NCBI GenBank assembly: GCA_942491485.1
Contig: CALOAX010000011.1
Span: forward strand, 372,001 to 436,000
Direction of reading: 5' to 3'
DNA: 64,000 bases
Source of the DNA: Desulfoluna sp942491485
GTDB lineage: Bacteria > Desulfobacterota > Desulfobacteria > Desulfobacterales > Desulfolunaceae
The notes beneath the pieces are model-generated. The model was not told the origin of the DNA and did not search any database. It saw nothing but the letters and a program-made list of their open reading frames with translations. Of the stretch, positions 23,508 through 32,179 are shown piece by piece; the first letter of the stretch is position 1; each line of letters opens with the position of its first letter. The position numbers and the translations under genes were made by a program.

Positions 23508-24680
23508 CTAGACAAGCTCGTACACGCCGGCTGCGCCCATACCGCCACCGATACACATGGAGACGATACCGTACTTAGCGCCCACGCGCTTCATGTTGGC
23601 CAGAAGCGTCGCGGTAAGCTTGGCACCGGTGCAGCCCAGGGGATGGCCCAGAGCGATGGCGCCGCCGTTCAGGTTGATCTTGGACTCGTCGAGACCCAGC
23701 TCCTTGATGCAGTGGAGGGCCTGGGTGGCAAAGGCTTCGTTGAGCTCGAAGACGTCGATGTCTTCGACCTTGAGACCGGTCTGCTCAAGTACCTTGGGAA
23801 TGGCGTACTTGGGGCCCACGCCCATTTCGTCGGACTTGCAACCCGCAACGGCGTAGCCGACGAGCTTGGCGATGGGCTTAAGGCCGAACTTATCACAGGC
23901 TTCCTTGCTGGCGAGAAGGGTTGCTGCCGCGCCATCGGTGGTCTGAGACGAGTTGGCGGCGGTGGCAACGCCTCCAGCCTTGAAGGGGCTGTTGAGACGG
24001 GCGATGCCTTCAACGGTGGTCCCGGCGCGAACGCCGTCATCTTTTTCTACGGTGAACGGTTTCTTCTCGTAGGTCCCGTTCTCGCCCAAGGCAAAGCTAT
24101 AGGCTGGGGTGGGAACCACTTCTGTGAACCAGCCCTCTTCCTGGGCCTTGAGAGCCTTGTTGACGGAACGTACTGCAAACTCGTCGCACTCCTGACGGGT
24201 GATGCCGTAGCGTTCGGCCACGTTCTCGGCGGTGACGCCCATGGAGATGTACATCTCGGGGTTGCTGTCGGCAAACTTGGCATGGGGACGAGGCTTGTTG
24301 CCGCCCATGGGAACATAGGTCATGGACTCGATACCGGCGCCCATGGTCACTTCAGACCATCCGGCGGCGATGCGCAGGTGGGCCAGTGCGATGGCCTCGA
24401 TGCCGGAGGAGCAAAAACGGTTCACGGTGGCACCGGAGACAGAGTCGGGGAAACCGGCCATCTGGTTGGCCACTCGGCCGATGTTGAGGCCCTGCTCGGC
24501 CTCGGGGAAGGCACAGCCACACATAACGTCGTCGATCTCTTTGGGATCGAGACCGGTTTTATCCACGCACGCCTTCATGATAAAGGAGAGAAGGTCTTCA
24601 GGACGGGTGTCCTTGAAGAGGCCCTTCTTGTTCTTGCAACCCGGGGTTCTTACAGATTCTACAATATAAACTTCACGCAT
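23508..24680 (-). CDS. fadA: Acetyl-CoA acyltransferase (3-ketoacyl-CoA thiolase)
   Basis: 390 aa, family length. The acyl-accepting cysteine is C90 in NRFCSSGIEAIALA. The catalytic histidine is H346 in GGAIALGHPLGCTGAK, and the second cysteine is C376 in SMCIGGGMGAAGVYE. It catalyses the last step of beta-oxidation, 3-ketoacyl-CoA + CoA to acetyl-CoA + shortened acyl-CoA. It lies downstream of the HAD-ECH gene on the same strand, as in the Bacillus fadN-fadA pair, but a 270-bp gap holding two tip repeats separates them. ATG at 24680 follows GCAAGGAGAAAAAC; the longer open frame runs through a repeat. Confidence 0.95.
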   Translation of the reverse strand: MREVYIVESVRTPGCKNKKGLFKDTRPEDLLSFIMKACVDKTGLDPKEIDDVMCGCAFPEAEQGLNIGRVANQMAGFPDSVSGATVNRFCSSGIEAIALAHLRIAAGWSEVTMGAGIESMTYVPMGGNKPRPHAKFADSNPEMYISMGVTAENVAERYGITRQECDEFAVRSVNKALKAQEEGWFTEVVPTPAYSFALGENGTYEKKPFTVEKDDGVRAGTTVEGIARLNSPFKAGGVATAANSSQTTDGAAATLLASKEACDKFGLKPIAKLVGYAVAGCKSDEMGVGPKYAIPKVLEQTGLKVEDIDVFELNEAFATQALHCIKELGLDESKINLNGGAIALGHPLGCTGAKLTATLLANMKRVGAKYGIVSMCIGGGMGAAGVYELV

Positions 24681-24700
24681 GTTTTTCTCCTTGCATAAGC

Positions 24701-24753
24701 GCCTCCGGCGGCCCTGCCGGGGGCCGAACTTTTGAAAAGTTCGACAAACAGGT
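24701..24753 (+). repeat. Tip repeat, type 1
   Basis: GCCTCCGGCGGCCCTGCCGG, GAACTTTTGAAAAGTTC, GACAAACAGGT. The tip is 20 bp upstream of the fadA start. Confidence 0.9.
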
Positions 24754-24819
24754 TTTTCAAAAAAAGTTAAGAAAACCTGCGCGAATGCAATCGACCCAAG
24801 AAACGGGGGGGAGTGCATT

Positions 24820-24867
24820 CACAGCCTGGGGCCAGGGGTGACAAAAAGTTCCCTGGCCGCCGGAGGC
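24820..24867 (-). repeat. Tip repeat, short variant
   Basis: CCTGGGGCCAGGGGTGAC..., then CCCTGGCCGCCGGAGGC and the tail GCTGAATAGATAC that follows several copies. The tip faces the 3' end of the HAD-ECH gene. Confidence 0.75.
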
Positions 24868-24950
24868 AAGCTGAATAGATACTAACGATTTTACATTTTC
24901 AATTGCATCAAGGCGGCGGGAAGACCCGCCACCGACGACTCCGCCCTTAT

Positions 24951-27365
24951 TTAGTTACGCAAAGGGGCGCCTTTCTTGAGCATGTGCTCGATACGGGCGA
25001 TTGTCTTCTCTTCTTTGGCAAAATCGATAAATGCTTCACGCTCGAGTTTGTACATGACGTCTTCATCAATGGGGGTGCCTTCCTTGACGGCCCCACCGGC
25101 GATGACGTAGGCGATGCGCTTGACGATCAGCATGTCATGCTCGGAGAGGAACCCACCGGAGAACATGTTGAAGATCTGGGCGCTGATCATCCCGGCGCCG
25201 GCCTCACCCATAACGGGCACAGGCTTCTTCACGGGAGGAGCGTATCCAGCGTCAACCATGGCCAGGACCTCTTTCTTGGCTTCGCCGATGAGAAGGTCGC
25301 GGTTCATGACGATGCGGTCGGCAAGGGGGTTCATGTGACCAAAGCCGAAGGCCTGCTTGGCGCTCATAGAGTACTTGGCCATGCCGATGGCCATGAAAAC
25401 AGGCACAAAGAGCTTGGCGAGGTCGGTGTCTTTTTGAACAGGCTCGGGAAGTGCGAAAAAGAATTTCTTCCAGAGGTTGGTACAGCCACCGCCGGCAGGC
25501 AGGAGGCCAACGCCCATCTCAACGAGGCCCATCATGAGGTCGGCTGCGCCAACGATCTTATCGGCAGCGCCCAGGCACACCTCGCAACCGCCGCCGAGGG
25601 TCATGCCGTAGGGAGCGGCCACAACGGGGAGGTTGGCGTAACGGATGTCTTTCAGGCCGTTTTGAGCCAGGGAGAGGAACTCATCCATTTCGGCGTACTT
25701 CTTGCCCTTGCAGAGACCAAGAACGTAGTCGAGGTCGGCACCGGCAGAGAAGGCACCGGGCATGCCGCCGGCCTGGTTGCCGATGACGATACCTGCGGCG
25801 TTATCAAGGGCGAAATCCTTGACCTCACCCATGAACTCGATGATCTCGCGGTTCAGGGCGTTCATCTTGGTGGTGAACTCCACGCAGAAGACGTCGTCGC
25901 CGATGTCCACAAGGGAGACAGAGGGGCAGCTCTTGACCACTTTGCCGTCGGCCTTGCAGGTGGCGATGGACAGAGCGGTGTCGCTGAGCTTAACCAGCTG
26001 GTAGCTCGCTGACTCAAAGTCATAGAAGTACTGACGCCCGTTTTCTACTTTGTAGAACGACTCGTTGCCAGCGGCCAGCATGGCCTTGACCTTCTCGGGA
26101 ACGGCCATGCCGTCAGCTTCCATCTTGGCCACGGACTCTTTGACACCGATCATGTCCCAGCTTTCAAAAGGACCGGTCTCCAGGGCATATCCCCACTTCA
26201 TGGCGTTGTCGATTTCAACGATGGAGGCGGAGATTTCAGGAATACGGTTGGCGGCGTAGATGAGGCCGTTGGCGCAGCAGGACCAGGCAAATTTGGCGCC
26301 CTTGTCTTCGCCGTAAAGGATGGCCTTGGCTTTCTCTGCGGGGGTCTCGGCGGCCTTGGCGGCGGTGAGGCACGGCAGGTCTGCCTTGACGAACTCAACG
26401 TACTCGCAGGTGGCGGGGTCGATCATCATCTTGACCTTCTTGCCCTCTGCGTTTTTCTCTTTCTTGAAGAAACCGCCCTTGGTCTTGTTGCCGAGCCAGT
26501 TGTTCTCGACCATCTTCTTCACAAAATCAGGCAGAACATGGGTATCACGCTCTTCATCATCGGGGCACAGATCGTACGAGTTTTCCATGACGTGGGCCAT
26601 GGTATCGAGGCCGACAAGGTCTGCGGTGCCAAAGATGGCACTGGAGGGACGGCCCATGGCGGGACCGAAGAGTGCATCGACTTCAGCAAGGGTCATGCCC
26701 TGCTTGACGACTTCCTGCATCACCTTGCCCATGCCCTGGATACCGATACGGTTGCCGATGAAGTTGGGGGTATCCTTGGCCCAGACAATCCCTTTGCCGA
26801 GATTCACCTCACCGAATTTTTCGATGAAATCGAGAACTTCCTGTGAGGTCTCTTCACCGGGGATCAGCTCAAGAAGGTGCATCCAGCGTACGGGGTTGAA
26901 AAAATGGGTACCGAGGAAATGCTGCTTAAACTCATCGCTCAAGCCTTCGCTCATGGCCTTCAGGGGAATACCGGAGGTGTTTGAGCTCACGATACAGGTG
27001 GGCTTTCGGATGACTTCAATGCGCTTGAAGAGCTCCTGCTTGATCTTTAAGTTCTCCACAACCACTTCGCAGATCCAGTCGCAGTCAGCCAGCTTGTCGA
27101 AATCATCGGTGAGGTTGCCGATTTCGATGAGACCGGCGTCCTTCTTGTTGTAGAAAAGAGGAGGCTGAGCCATAAGGGCTCCGTCCATGCCTGCCTTGAC
27201 GATCCGGTTGCGTGCTGTGGGATCCTCTTTTTCGCCGTCCGTAAGGTCGAAGGGAACGATGTCCAGGAGCAGGACCTTCACACCGGCACCGGCGAGGAGT
27301 GCAGCAATGCCACCACCCATGATACCAGAACCGATAACTGCTGCTTTGCTGATCTTTCTAACCAT
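24951..27365 (-). CDS. fadN: 3-hydroxyacyl-CoA dehydrogenase / enoyl-CoA hydratase, FadN-type order
   Basis: 804 aa. The N-terminal 3-hydroxyacyl-CoA dehydrogenase has the NAD-binding AAVIGSGIMGGGIAALLAGAG, SSNTSGIPL and the HFFNPVRWMHLLELIPG motif. Its helical C-domains follow (DTPNFIGNRIG; SWDMIGVKE). The enoyl-CoA hydratase/isomerase domain is C-terminal, about residues 470-680 (GAFSAGADLDYVLGL; APYGMTLGGGCEVCLGA; GLVEMGVGLLPAGGG). This order is the reverse of E. coli FadB and matches Bacillus FadN. It performs hydration and NAD-dependent oxidation in beta-oxidation, feeding the thiolase downstream. ATG at 27365 after GTAGGAGGAATTT. A Glu in LVEMGVGLLP could serve as a catalytic acid of the hydratase. 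Confidence 0.93.
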   Translation of the reverse strand: MVRKISKAAVIGSGIMGGGIAALLAGAGVKVLLLDIVPFDLTDGEKEDPTARNRIVKAGMDGALMAQPPLFYNKKDAGLIEIGNLTDDFDKLADCDWICEVVVENLKIKQELFKRIEVIRKPTCIVSSNTSGIPLKAMSEGLSDEFKQHFLGTHFFNPVRWMHLLELIPGEETSQEVLDFIEKFGEVNLGKGIVWAKDTPNFIGNRIGIQGMGKVMQEVVKQGMTLAEVDALFGPAMGRPSSAIFGTADLVGLDTMAHVMENSYDLCPDDEERDTHVLPDFVKKMVENNWLGNKTKGGFFKKEKNAEGKKVKMMIDPATCEYVEFVKADLPCLTAAKAAETPAEKAKAILYGEDKGAKFAWSCCANGLIYAANRIPEISASIVEIDNAMKWGYALETGPFESWDMIGVKESVAKMEADGMAVPEKVKAMLAAGNESFYKVENGRQYFYDFESASYQLVKLSDTALSIATCKADGKVVKSCPSVSLVDIGDDVFCVEFTTKMNALNREIIEFMGEVKDFALDNAAGIVIGNQAGGMPGAFSAGADLDYVLGLCKGKKYAEMDEFLSLAQNGLKDIRYANLPVVAAPYGMTLGGGCEVCLGAADKIVGAADLMMGLVEMGVGLLPAGGGCTNLWKKFFFALPEPVQKDTDLAKLFVPVFMAIGMAKYSMSAKQAFGFGHMNPLADRIVMNRDLLIGEAKKEVLAMVDAGYAPPVKKPVPVMGEAGAGMISAQIFNMFSGGFLSEHDMLIVKRIAYVIAGGAVKEGTPIDEDVMYKLEREAFIDFAKEEKTIARIEHMLKKGAPLRN

Positions 27366-27685
27366 AAATTCCTCCTACGTGTATATTTTGTTAACAATCA
27401 TGATGGGCACGTAAAAAACAAAATCAAACACTTACCGACCTTATTAATGGGAGGAACACCCTTGGAAATGAATTGCGACGAATAGACGTATACTCAGATG
27501 AGCGATTGCATATCATGACAAACGGCGTTTACCTTTGCGTCCAACTGAACAATGATTCATCTGCATCAAGGAATAAAAGCCACTGTTTCAAATCGGTATA
27601 TAGAAGGGAGCACTGAGTGGGGGTTCAGAGGCTAAGGGCGGGTAGCATGGGGAGTAATAAATGCAAGAGGTTCGACTATAAAAAC

Positions 27686-27790
27686 GCCTCCGGCGGGCAG
27701 GGGATGATCCCCTGCACCCCATATGGTGAATACGATACGGGTAGCCGTCCTCTGAAGGCTTTCGCGTTCGTATTCACGTGGTGTGCATCG
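27686..27790 (+). repeat. Tip repeat, type 3, with GAATACGAT module
   Basis: Tip GCCTCCGGCGGG, GCAGGGGATGATCCCCTGC, then GTGAATACGATACGGGTAGC...TTCGTATTCACGTGGTGTGC. The last inverted module is shared with copies at 30300 and 63459. Confidence 0.82.
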
Positions 27791-28033
27791 TTTGACGCTC
27801 TGTGTCGCACGTACTCGGATTTCGGAGCTTCAATACCAACTCATGCGTGGTTAGTCAGGCGAAAAAACCATGCCATACATAAAACACTCAACAACTCTGG
27901 AGCCACCTCATCGTTTGCCACGGCGAAACCCGCTTTCAAGGTGGCACACCTGCCGTCGGAGTTACTCCGGCTAAGGAATGGATTCAAAATTTCATGATCA
28001 TAAACACCAGAGCCACTCGAAGAACCGTGGCAT

Positions 28034-28139
28034 GTAGGGTGCATTTATGCACCAAAACCGAGTTTGTAATTCACCCAGAATTTTTCAGAAAAGCAACAGG
28101 CTATTGGTGTTTCATGAATGGTGCATAAATGCACCCTAC
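28034..28139. repeat. MITE-like inverted repeat, 20-bp arms
   Basis: GTAGGGTGCATTTATGCACC at about 28036 and its exact inverse GGTGCATAAATGCACCCTAC near 28118, about 60 bp apart. Each arm is itself partly palindromic (GGTGCATTTATGCACC). Not seen elsewhere in the window. Confidence 0.8.
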
Positions 28140-28380
28140 GAAGGGGCCGGCGGGCGTTTAATGTTTTCGTAATTTCCACTCTGTAACTATGGCCATCTTA
28201 TTTTATCGTTGTCCCTAAAGTCAGCCATCGACATAAGTCTCATAAGCTGGCAGCTTGCACGCATGGATCCCCGGTCATTCACCAGCCAAAGAGCGCCGTT
28301 TCTTTTTTGCTTGCGCCCTCCCCTTCACTTCAGGCTTCCCTGACAGCTGGGAAAGACGAAAACCGAGACACACCGTGATT

Positions 28381-28471
28381 CACGGGCGCAGCCCGTCAGC
28401 GAATGTGATCAGCCCGAGGAACGAGGGCTGGGAGCATTCGCGAACCTGGGGTCCAGGGGCTCAGCCCCTGG
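28381..28471 (-). repeat. Tip repeat lacking its tip
   Basis: CACGGGCGCAGCCCGTCAGC, GAATGTGATCAGCCC...GGGAGCATTCGCG, CCTGGGGTCCAGGGG and CTCAGCCCCTGG, then directly the stop of the LytR-like gene. The final CCGCCGGAGGC has been replaced by gene sequence. Confidence 0.8.
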
Positions 28472-29236
28472 CTACATCTGTTTGAACAAATGGGCGTAGC
28501 TGCGGCTGACGGTGAGGATCTCTGAAGATCCCTTCAGTTTGACGGCGAGGCGTCCGGTGAGGGAGTGGCTGACCTTGTCGATGCAGCCGGCGTTGATGAT
28601 GGTGCCGCGATGGACCCGCCAGAAAATCTCGGGGTCCAGCTCGTCACTTAACTCCTTGATGGGTTTTTTGATGAGGGATTCACCGTCTGCGGTGAGGACG
28701 GTGGTGTATTTGGCGCTGGATTTAAAGAAGAGGATATCGTCGACGTGGATCAGGCGAATGGTGTCCCGGTGCTGGGCTTTGATCCACTTGAGGTGGGATG
28801 GTGTCGCTGGGTGCCCCACCGCACGAATCACCTCCTCGATGACCCCTTTGAGCTCTGCCGGAGGGGTGTCGCCTTCCATCTCCTTTTTCAAACGGCTGAC
28901 GGTCTTTGCAAGGCGCTCGTCCGTCACGGGTTTGAGAAGGTAGTCCATGGCCTCATTTTCAAAGGCATCCACGGCGTACTGGTTGAACGCTGTAATAAAG
29001 ACCACCCTGGTATTTCCGCTGCACCTTCCCGCCACCTCCATGCCCGAGAGACCGGGCATTTTGATATCGAGGAAGGCGATATCCGGGGCTTCGGATTCAA
29101 TAAGAGCAAGGGCATCCCTGCCGTTTCCTGCACGCCCACAGATAACCAGTTCCGGCCAGATGCGGGAAAGCATGGACTCCAGATAGATAACGAGCTGCTC
29201 TTCATCGTCTGCAATGATGGCTCTAACCTGCGTCAT
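28472..29236 (-). CDS. LytTR-family response regulator
   Basis: 254 aa from MTQVRAIIADDEEQL. Receiver domain residues 1-120 with acidic pocket D10/D11 and phosphoacceptor D57 (DIAFLDIKMPGLSG), conserved T/S in VVFITAF and K in YLLKPV. LytTR DNA-binding domain about residues 150-250 (HRDTIRLIHVDDILFFKS, SLIKKPIKELSDEL, FWRVHRGTIINAGCID). LytTR regulators bind tandem direct repeats upstream of target promoters. Its start overlaps the kinase gene by 14 bp, so the two form one translationally coupled two-component operon. The stop is placed at the edge of a tip repeat. Confidence 0.93.
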   Translation of the reverse strand: MTQVRAIIADDEEQLVIYLESMLSRIWPELVICGRAGNGRDALALIESEAPDIAFLDIKMPGLSGMEVAGRCSGNTRVVFITAFNQYAVDAFENEAMDYLLKPVTDERLAKTVSRLKKEMEGDTPPAELKGVIEEVIRAVGHPATPSHLKWIKAQHRDTIRLIHVDDILFFKSSAKYTTVLTADGESLIKKPIKELSDELDPEIFWRVHRGTIINAGCIDKVSHSLTGRLAVKLKGSSEILTVSRSYAHLFKQM

Positions 29237-30296
29237 GGGGCACCTCAATGGAAGCCAGAAGGCCGTTGGGGCTGTTCTCCTCCAAAACGAGCCTGGCTTT
29301 GCCGTCGTAGAGGGTGTCGAGGCGTTCCTTGATGTTGGTGAGCCCAACGCCCCAGTGACTCCCTTCATGAAAACCGAGGCCGGAATCAGCCACGTCGATG
29401 CGGAGCTTCCCCGGCATGGCCGAGGCGGCGATGCGAATGCCTCCCCCTTCGATGCGGGGTTCCAGGCCGTGCTGAATGGCGTTTTCCACCAGGGGCTGAA
29501 TCAGCATGGGGGGAAACGGGATGCCCCTCAGGGACTCCGGGATATCAATGGCGTAGGAGAGTCTTTCTCCCATGCGGATTTTGAAAATATTCAGGTAGGC
29601 CCGGGTCATCTCCATCTCCTGGCCGATGGTGGCCATGTCCTCCCGGGTTTTGTAAAGGGAAATTCTCAAATAGGAGATGAGGTCATTGATCATCACCTTC
29701 CCCCGATCCACGTCGGTATCGAGAAGGCTTAAAATATTGGAGAGGGTATTGAAGAGAAAATGAGGTTCAATCTGGGCCTGGAGCAGGCGAAGGTTGGTTT
29801 CCACCACCTTTTTTTCGATGGTGAGCCGCTTGATCTTCTCCGCTTGAATCCGCTCCCGAGCCTGACGGATCTTTTCCTGGGAGTTGAGAATAAACCGGAA
29901 CAGGGAGCCGCCCATGACGGTCAGGATCACCACCTGAACGATGAGCTCGCTCCGTTCAGGGAGGTAAAAGAAGAGGTCTTTTCCTGAAATGAATGCCCCG
30001 AAGAGGATGCCGGCACAGGCCCCGGCGGCCATGGCAAGGGCGGCGCCGCCCATCTGAACCAGGGGCCCTTTCCAGCGTAGAAACACAAGGGCGGTGAACG
30101 TAAACGCAAAGGCACAGGTGCCCACGCACTGCCCGATGATGAAGTTGGTGACAAAGCCTTCCCCGAACCCCATCATGGAGCTGAGCATCACGATAACCGT
30201 CACCGTGATCACTGCCGAAACATACTTTCGAGCAATGAGCCCCGCATGGTCACGAAATCGAAATGACGTCCTGACGTTCACGTCACGTCTATCCAT
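29223..30296 (-). CDS. LytS-like sensor histidine kinase (HisKA_5/His_kinase family)
   Basis: 357 aa. Five or six membrane segments in the first 150 residues (AVITVTVIVMLSSMMGFGEG; CAFAFTFTALVFL; AALAMAAGACAGILFGAF; IVQVVILTVMGGSLF). A coiled-coil linker leads to the phosphoacceptor motif QIEPHFLFNTLSNILSL. The ATPase has N (PLVENAIQHG), G1 (VADSGLGF) and G2 (GVGLTNIKERL) boxes. The signal is unknown; the relatives sense membrane or small-molecule cues. ATG at 30296 lies 4-5 bases after GGAGG, which belongs to a tip repeat. Partner of the LytTR regulator downstream. Confidence 0.9.
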   Translation of the reverse strand: MDRRDVNVRTSFRFRDHAGLIARKYVSAVITVTVIVMLSSMMGFGEGFVTNFIIGQCVGTCAFAFTFTALVFLRWKGPLVQMGGAALAMAAGACAGILFGAFISGKDLFFYLPERSELIVQVVILTVMGGSLFRFILNSQEKIRQARERIQAEKIKRLTIEKKVVETNLRLLQAQIEPHFLFNTLSNILSLLDTDVDRGKVMINDLISYLRISLYKTREDMATIGQEMEMTRAYLNIFKIRMGERLSYAIDIPESLRGIPFPPMLIQPLVENAIQHGLEPRIEGGGIRIAASAMPGKLRIDVADSGLGFHEGSHWGVGLTNIKERLDTLYDGKARLVLEENSPNGLLASIEVPHDAG

Positions 30297-30312
30297 AGTG
30301 CCTCCGTCGGCG
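30295..30312 (-). promoter_or_regulatory. Ribosome binding site supplied by a repeat tip
   Basis: Minus strand CGCCGACGGAGGCACTATGG: the GGAGG of the repeat tip is the only Shine-Dalgarno-like sequence before the LytS ATG, at normal spacing. Confidence 0.7.
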
Positions 30313-30399
30313 AGGTGGGGGCACCTCGAAACCCTATGGCGAATGCGATACGTATCCCGGAATGTTGTGTATATCGCGTCCGCATTCGCGTTGTGTGCA
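30300..30399 (+). repeat. Tip repeat, type 2, with GCGAATGCGAT module
   Basis: Tip variant GCCTCCGTCGG, CGAGGTGGGGGCACCTCG hairpin, GGCGAATGCGATACG...CCGCATTCGCGTTGTGTGC module. Confidence 0.85.
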
Positions 30400-30446
30400 A
30401 GGGAATGCATGCAACACAAGCGCATGAGAGCCGTCAAAAGAATTGG

Positions 30447-30477
30447 GCCTCCGGCAGGGCCGCCGGAGGCTTTTTTT
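30447..30477 (+). terminator. Hairpin of two facing tips with T-run
   Basis: GCCTCCGGC (30447-30455) and GCCGGAGGC (30462-30470) pair perfectly around AGGGCC and are followed by seven T. On the plus strand this is a canonical terminator shape. It lies 10 bp from the enoyl-CoA hydratase stop, which is on the other strand. Confidence 0.65.
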
Positions 30478-30487
30478 ATCTATCGGA

Positions 30488-31258
30488 TCACTTCTTGCCG
30501 TCCATCATGGACTGAACAAACTCGAGGGTCCCGCGCACTTCAGGCTTAAGGAAGCAGTTGAAGGCTTCTCGCCAGGGCTCATTCTCCAGGCGGGTGCGCA
30601 TGGCATCGGCAGCTTCCTGCCTCATCAGTTTTTTGATGTTGATAAAGGGGCGGTTGGGGGTATCGATCCAGGTTGTGACGACCTGCTTGGCGCGTTCCAG
30701 AAGCTGATCTTCTTCCACGACCTCATCAACCATGCCGATCTCAAGGGCTTTCTCAGGGTTCATCATCTCGCCAAAGAACATGACGTTACGGTAGGTACGG
30801 TCGCTGTCCAGGGCAAAACGCACAACCTTGGCCTGGGCGATGGAGAGGGCCAGGCCAATCTTTATCTCGCTCATGCCCAAGCTGATCTTGGGATGATTTT
30901 TGGCAATGCGGTAGTCAGCGGCACAGGACCAGATGAGGCCGGCAGCAGCACAGTGACCGTTGATTGCGGATACAACGGGCTTGTCGCAGGTAAAAAAGTT
31001 AATGAGCAGTTGCTCTTCCTCTTCAAACCAGGCGATGGTCTCTTCGTAGGTCTGAAACCCGATGAAATCGGGAAGGTGAAACCCACTGGAAAAAAAGCGC
31101 CCTTCGCCGGTAAGAACGATGCCTTTCAGGGCGTCGTCTTCATTGACCTTTTTAACAATGGCGTCAATCTGGCGCAGGGTGTCAAGGGTCATGGAGTTGG
31201 TGTTGCCATGGGACAAGGTGATAATGACGATTCCGTCTTCGACTCTTTCCTTAATCAT
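30488..31258 (-). CDS. Enoyl-CoA hydratase/isomerase family protein
   Basis: 256 aa from MIKERVEDGIVIITL, after GGAGGGAATT. Crotonase fold: GEGRFFSSGFHLPDFIGF (oxyanion-hole region), KPVVSAINGHCAAAGLIWSCAADYRIA, and ISLGMSEIKIGLALSIAQ. The usual catalytic Glu of ECH-1 (in the G...E..G region) is not obvious, so it could be an isomerase or another crotonase rather than a hydratase. It stands alone on its transcript, 3 kb from fadN/fadA, and probably handles fatty-acid-derived CoA esters. Confidence 0.87.
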   Translation of the reverse strand: MIKERVEDGIVIITLSHGNTNSMTLDTLRQIDAIVKKVNEDDALKGIVLTGEGRFFSSGFHLPDFIGFQTYEETIAWFEEEEQLLINFFTCDKPVVSAINGHCAAAGLIWSCAADYRIAKNHPKISLGMSEIKIGLALSIAQAKVVRFALDSDRTYRNVMFFGEMMNPEKALEIGMVDEVVEEDQLLERAKQVVTTWIDTPNRPFINIKKLMRQEAADAMRTRLENEPWREAFNCFLKPEVRGTLEFVQSMMDGKK

Positions 31259-31456
31259 AATTCCCTCCGAAACGACCAATGGTCACATAAAAACCGTAAT
31301 TCAAACACAATCAAACAGAACTTTGTTCACCATCCACATATCCTTAGTACACGAACAGTAATGACTGGATATATCCGAATTGCCTTGGAATGTCCATCCC
31401 GCTTTTGTCGAAATGCACGAGATCCCCACCATTCCCACGGGTTGGCAAAGCCCTAT

Positions 31457-31555
31457 CCCGGATATTTCACGAGTTGAGTGCACCCATATTCAAGGCATCA
31501 GGGCTTCAGATGTAGCTGTTTACCTCAATGCTCTGATAACGCGGAAGATAGGTGC
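31457..31555 (+). repeat. Left part of the 249-bp CCCGGATATTTCA element
   Basis: CCCGGATATTTCACGAGTTG, then GGCATCAG...GATGTAGCTGTTTACC and TCAATGCTCTGATAACGCGG. It matches the first about 100 bp of each tandem unit at 46344-47085, then stops. Confidence 0.85.
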
Positions 31556-31629
31556 TCTTTTCCCCTCGTTCCTCGGGACACATCACATCCGCCTTTTATT
31601 CGCACACTATCAAGAATCATCTTTTAAAA

Positions 31630-31679
31630 CCTGTTTATCAAACGTTTCAAAAGTTTGCCCCCCGCAGGGCCGCCGGAGT
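31630..31679 (-). repeat. Tip repeat, type 1
   Basis: CCTGTTTATCAAACGTTTC, AAAAGTTTGCCCCCCGCAGG, GCCGCCGGAG, then a GAGCGGAATAGATAC tail. The tip points to the 3' end of the 94-aa protein gene (31895), 215 bp away. Confidence 0.8.
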
Positions 31680-31894
31680 CATTGTTGAGCGGAATAGATA
31701 CCTCCTCACCACAAGAGACAAGGAGCCTCTAAAAGGTCACAGGACGATGCGGATTTCGACCCGATGGCGACGAAGAGGATAATGGTGTGATGAACAGCCT
31801 GTGAGGGGTAACAAAAGGAGGGAGTCAAACAGCCGGTGGGCCCGGCGTAAAAAGGGGGTGCGGGCCGTTGTGACACGAAGGGATTTTAAAAATG

Positions 31895-32179
31895 TCAGGC
31901 GTGGCGAAGCATGCCCGAATGAACAATATGCATATATCTCTGACGCTGAAACTGAGCTTTGCGCTTAGCCTGCTCCAGAAACATGGAGCGTCGCTCCCGG
32001 CCGGGATCCTCGGACATCATGCGATCGATCCGCCCGGAGAGGGTGTGCAGCTCTCCCAGCACCCGGATATCGGTGGTGGGAAGTTGTCTTAACAGGCGTT
32101 CCATGCGGGACGTTGCCCGCCCCAGTTCACCAATAAGCGCTTCGACTTTTTCATTTCGAAAAGGGTTTTTAGAGATCAT
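31895..32179 (-). CDS. Small helical protein coupled to a kinase gene
   Basis: 94 aa, no cysteines, no membrane segment. Predominantly helical and charged, with a leucine-rich centre (MERLLRQLPTTDIRVLGELHTLSGRIDRMM) and a basic Gln/Arg tail. Its ATG overlaps the stop of the response-regulator/kinase gene (ATGA), so the two are cotranscribed and translationally coupled. I recognise no family. A role as partner or regulator of the hybrid kinase is an inference from coupling only. Confidence 0.65.
   Translation of the reverse strand: MISKNPFRNEKVEALIGELGRATSRMERLLRQLPTTDIRVLGELHTLSGRIDRMMSEDPGRERRSMFLEQAKRKAQFQRQRYMHIVHSGMLRHA

Larger units (their letters stand above)
27366..28380. other. Non-coding, repeat-bearing kilobase
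   Basis: No credible gene. It holds a type 3 tip repeat (27686-27790), a degenerate type 2 fragment (27925-27962, GCTTTCAAGGTGGCACACCTGCCGTCGGA), the GTAGGGTGCATTTATGCACC inverted repeat (28034-28139), and a tract near 28259 (GCATGGATCCCCGGTCATTC) also present at 17098. Confidence 0.65.

Noticed and set aside
28255..28360. Similarity to 17085-17200 (GCATGGATCCCCG tract, then GGGAAAGACGAAA)
   Set aside because: Only two short matches could be confirmed by eye; too little to define a repeat family.
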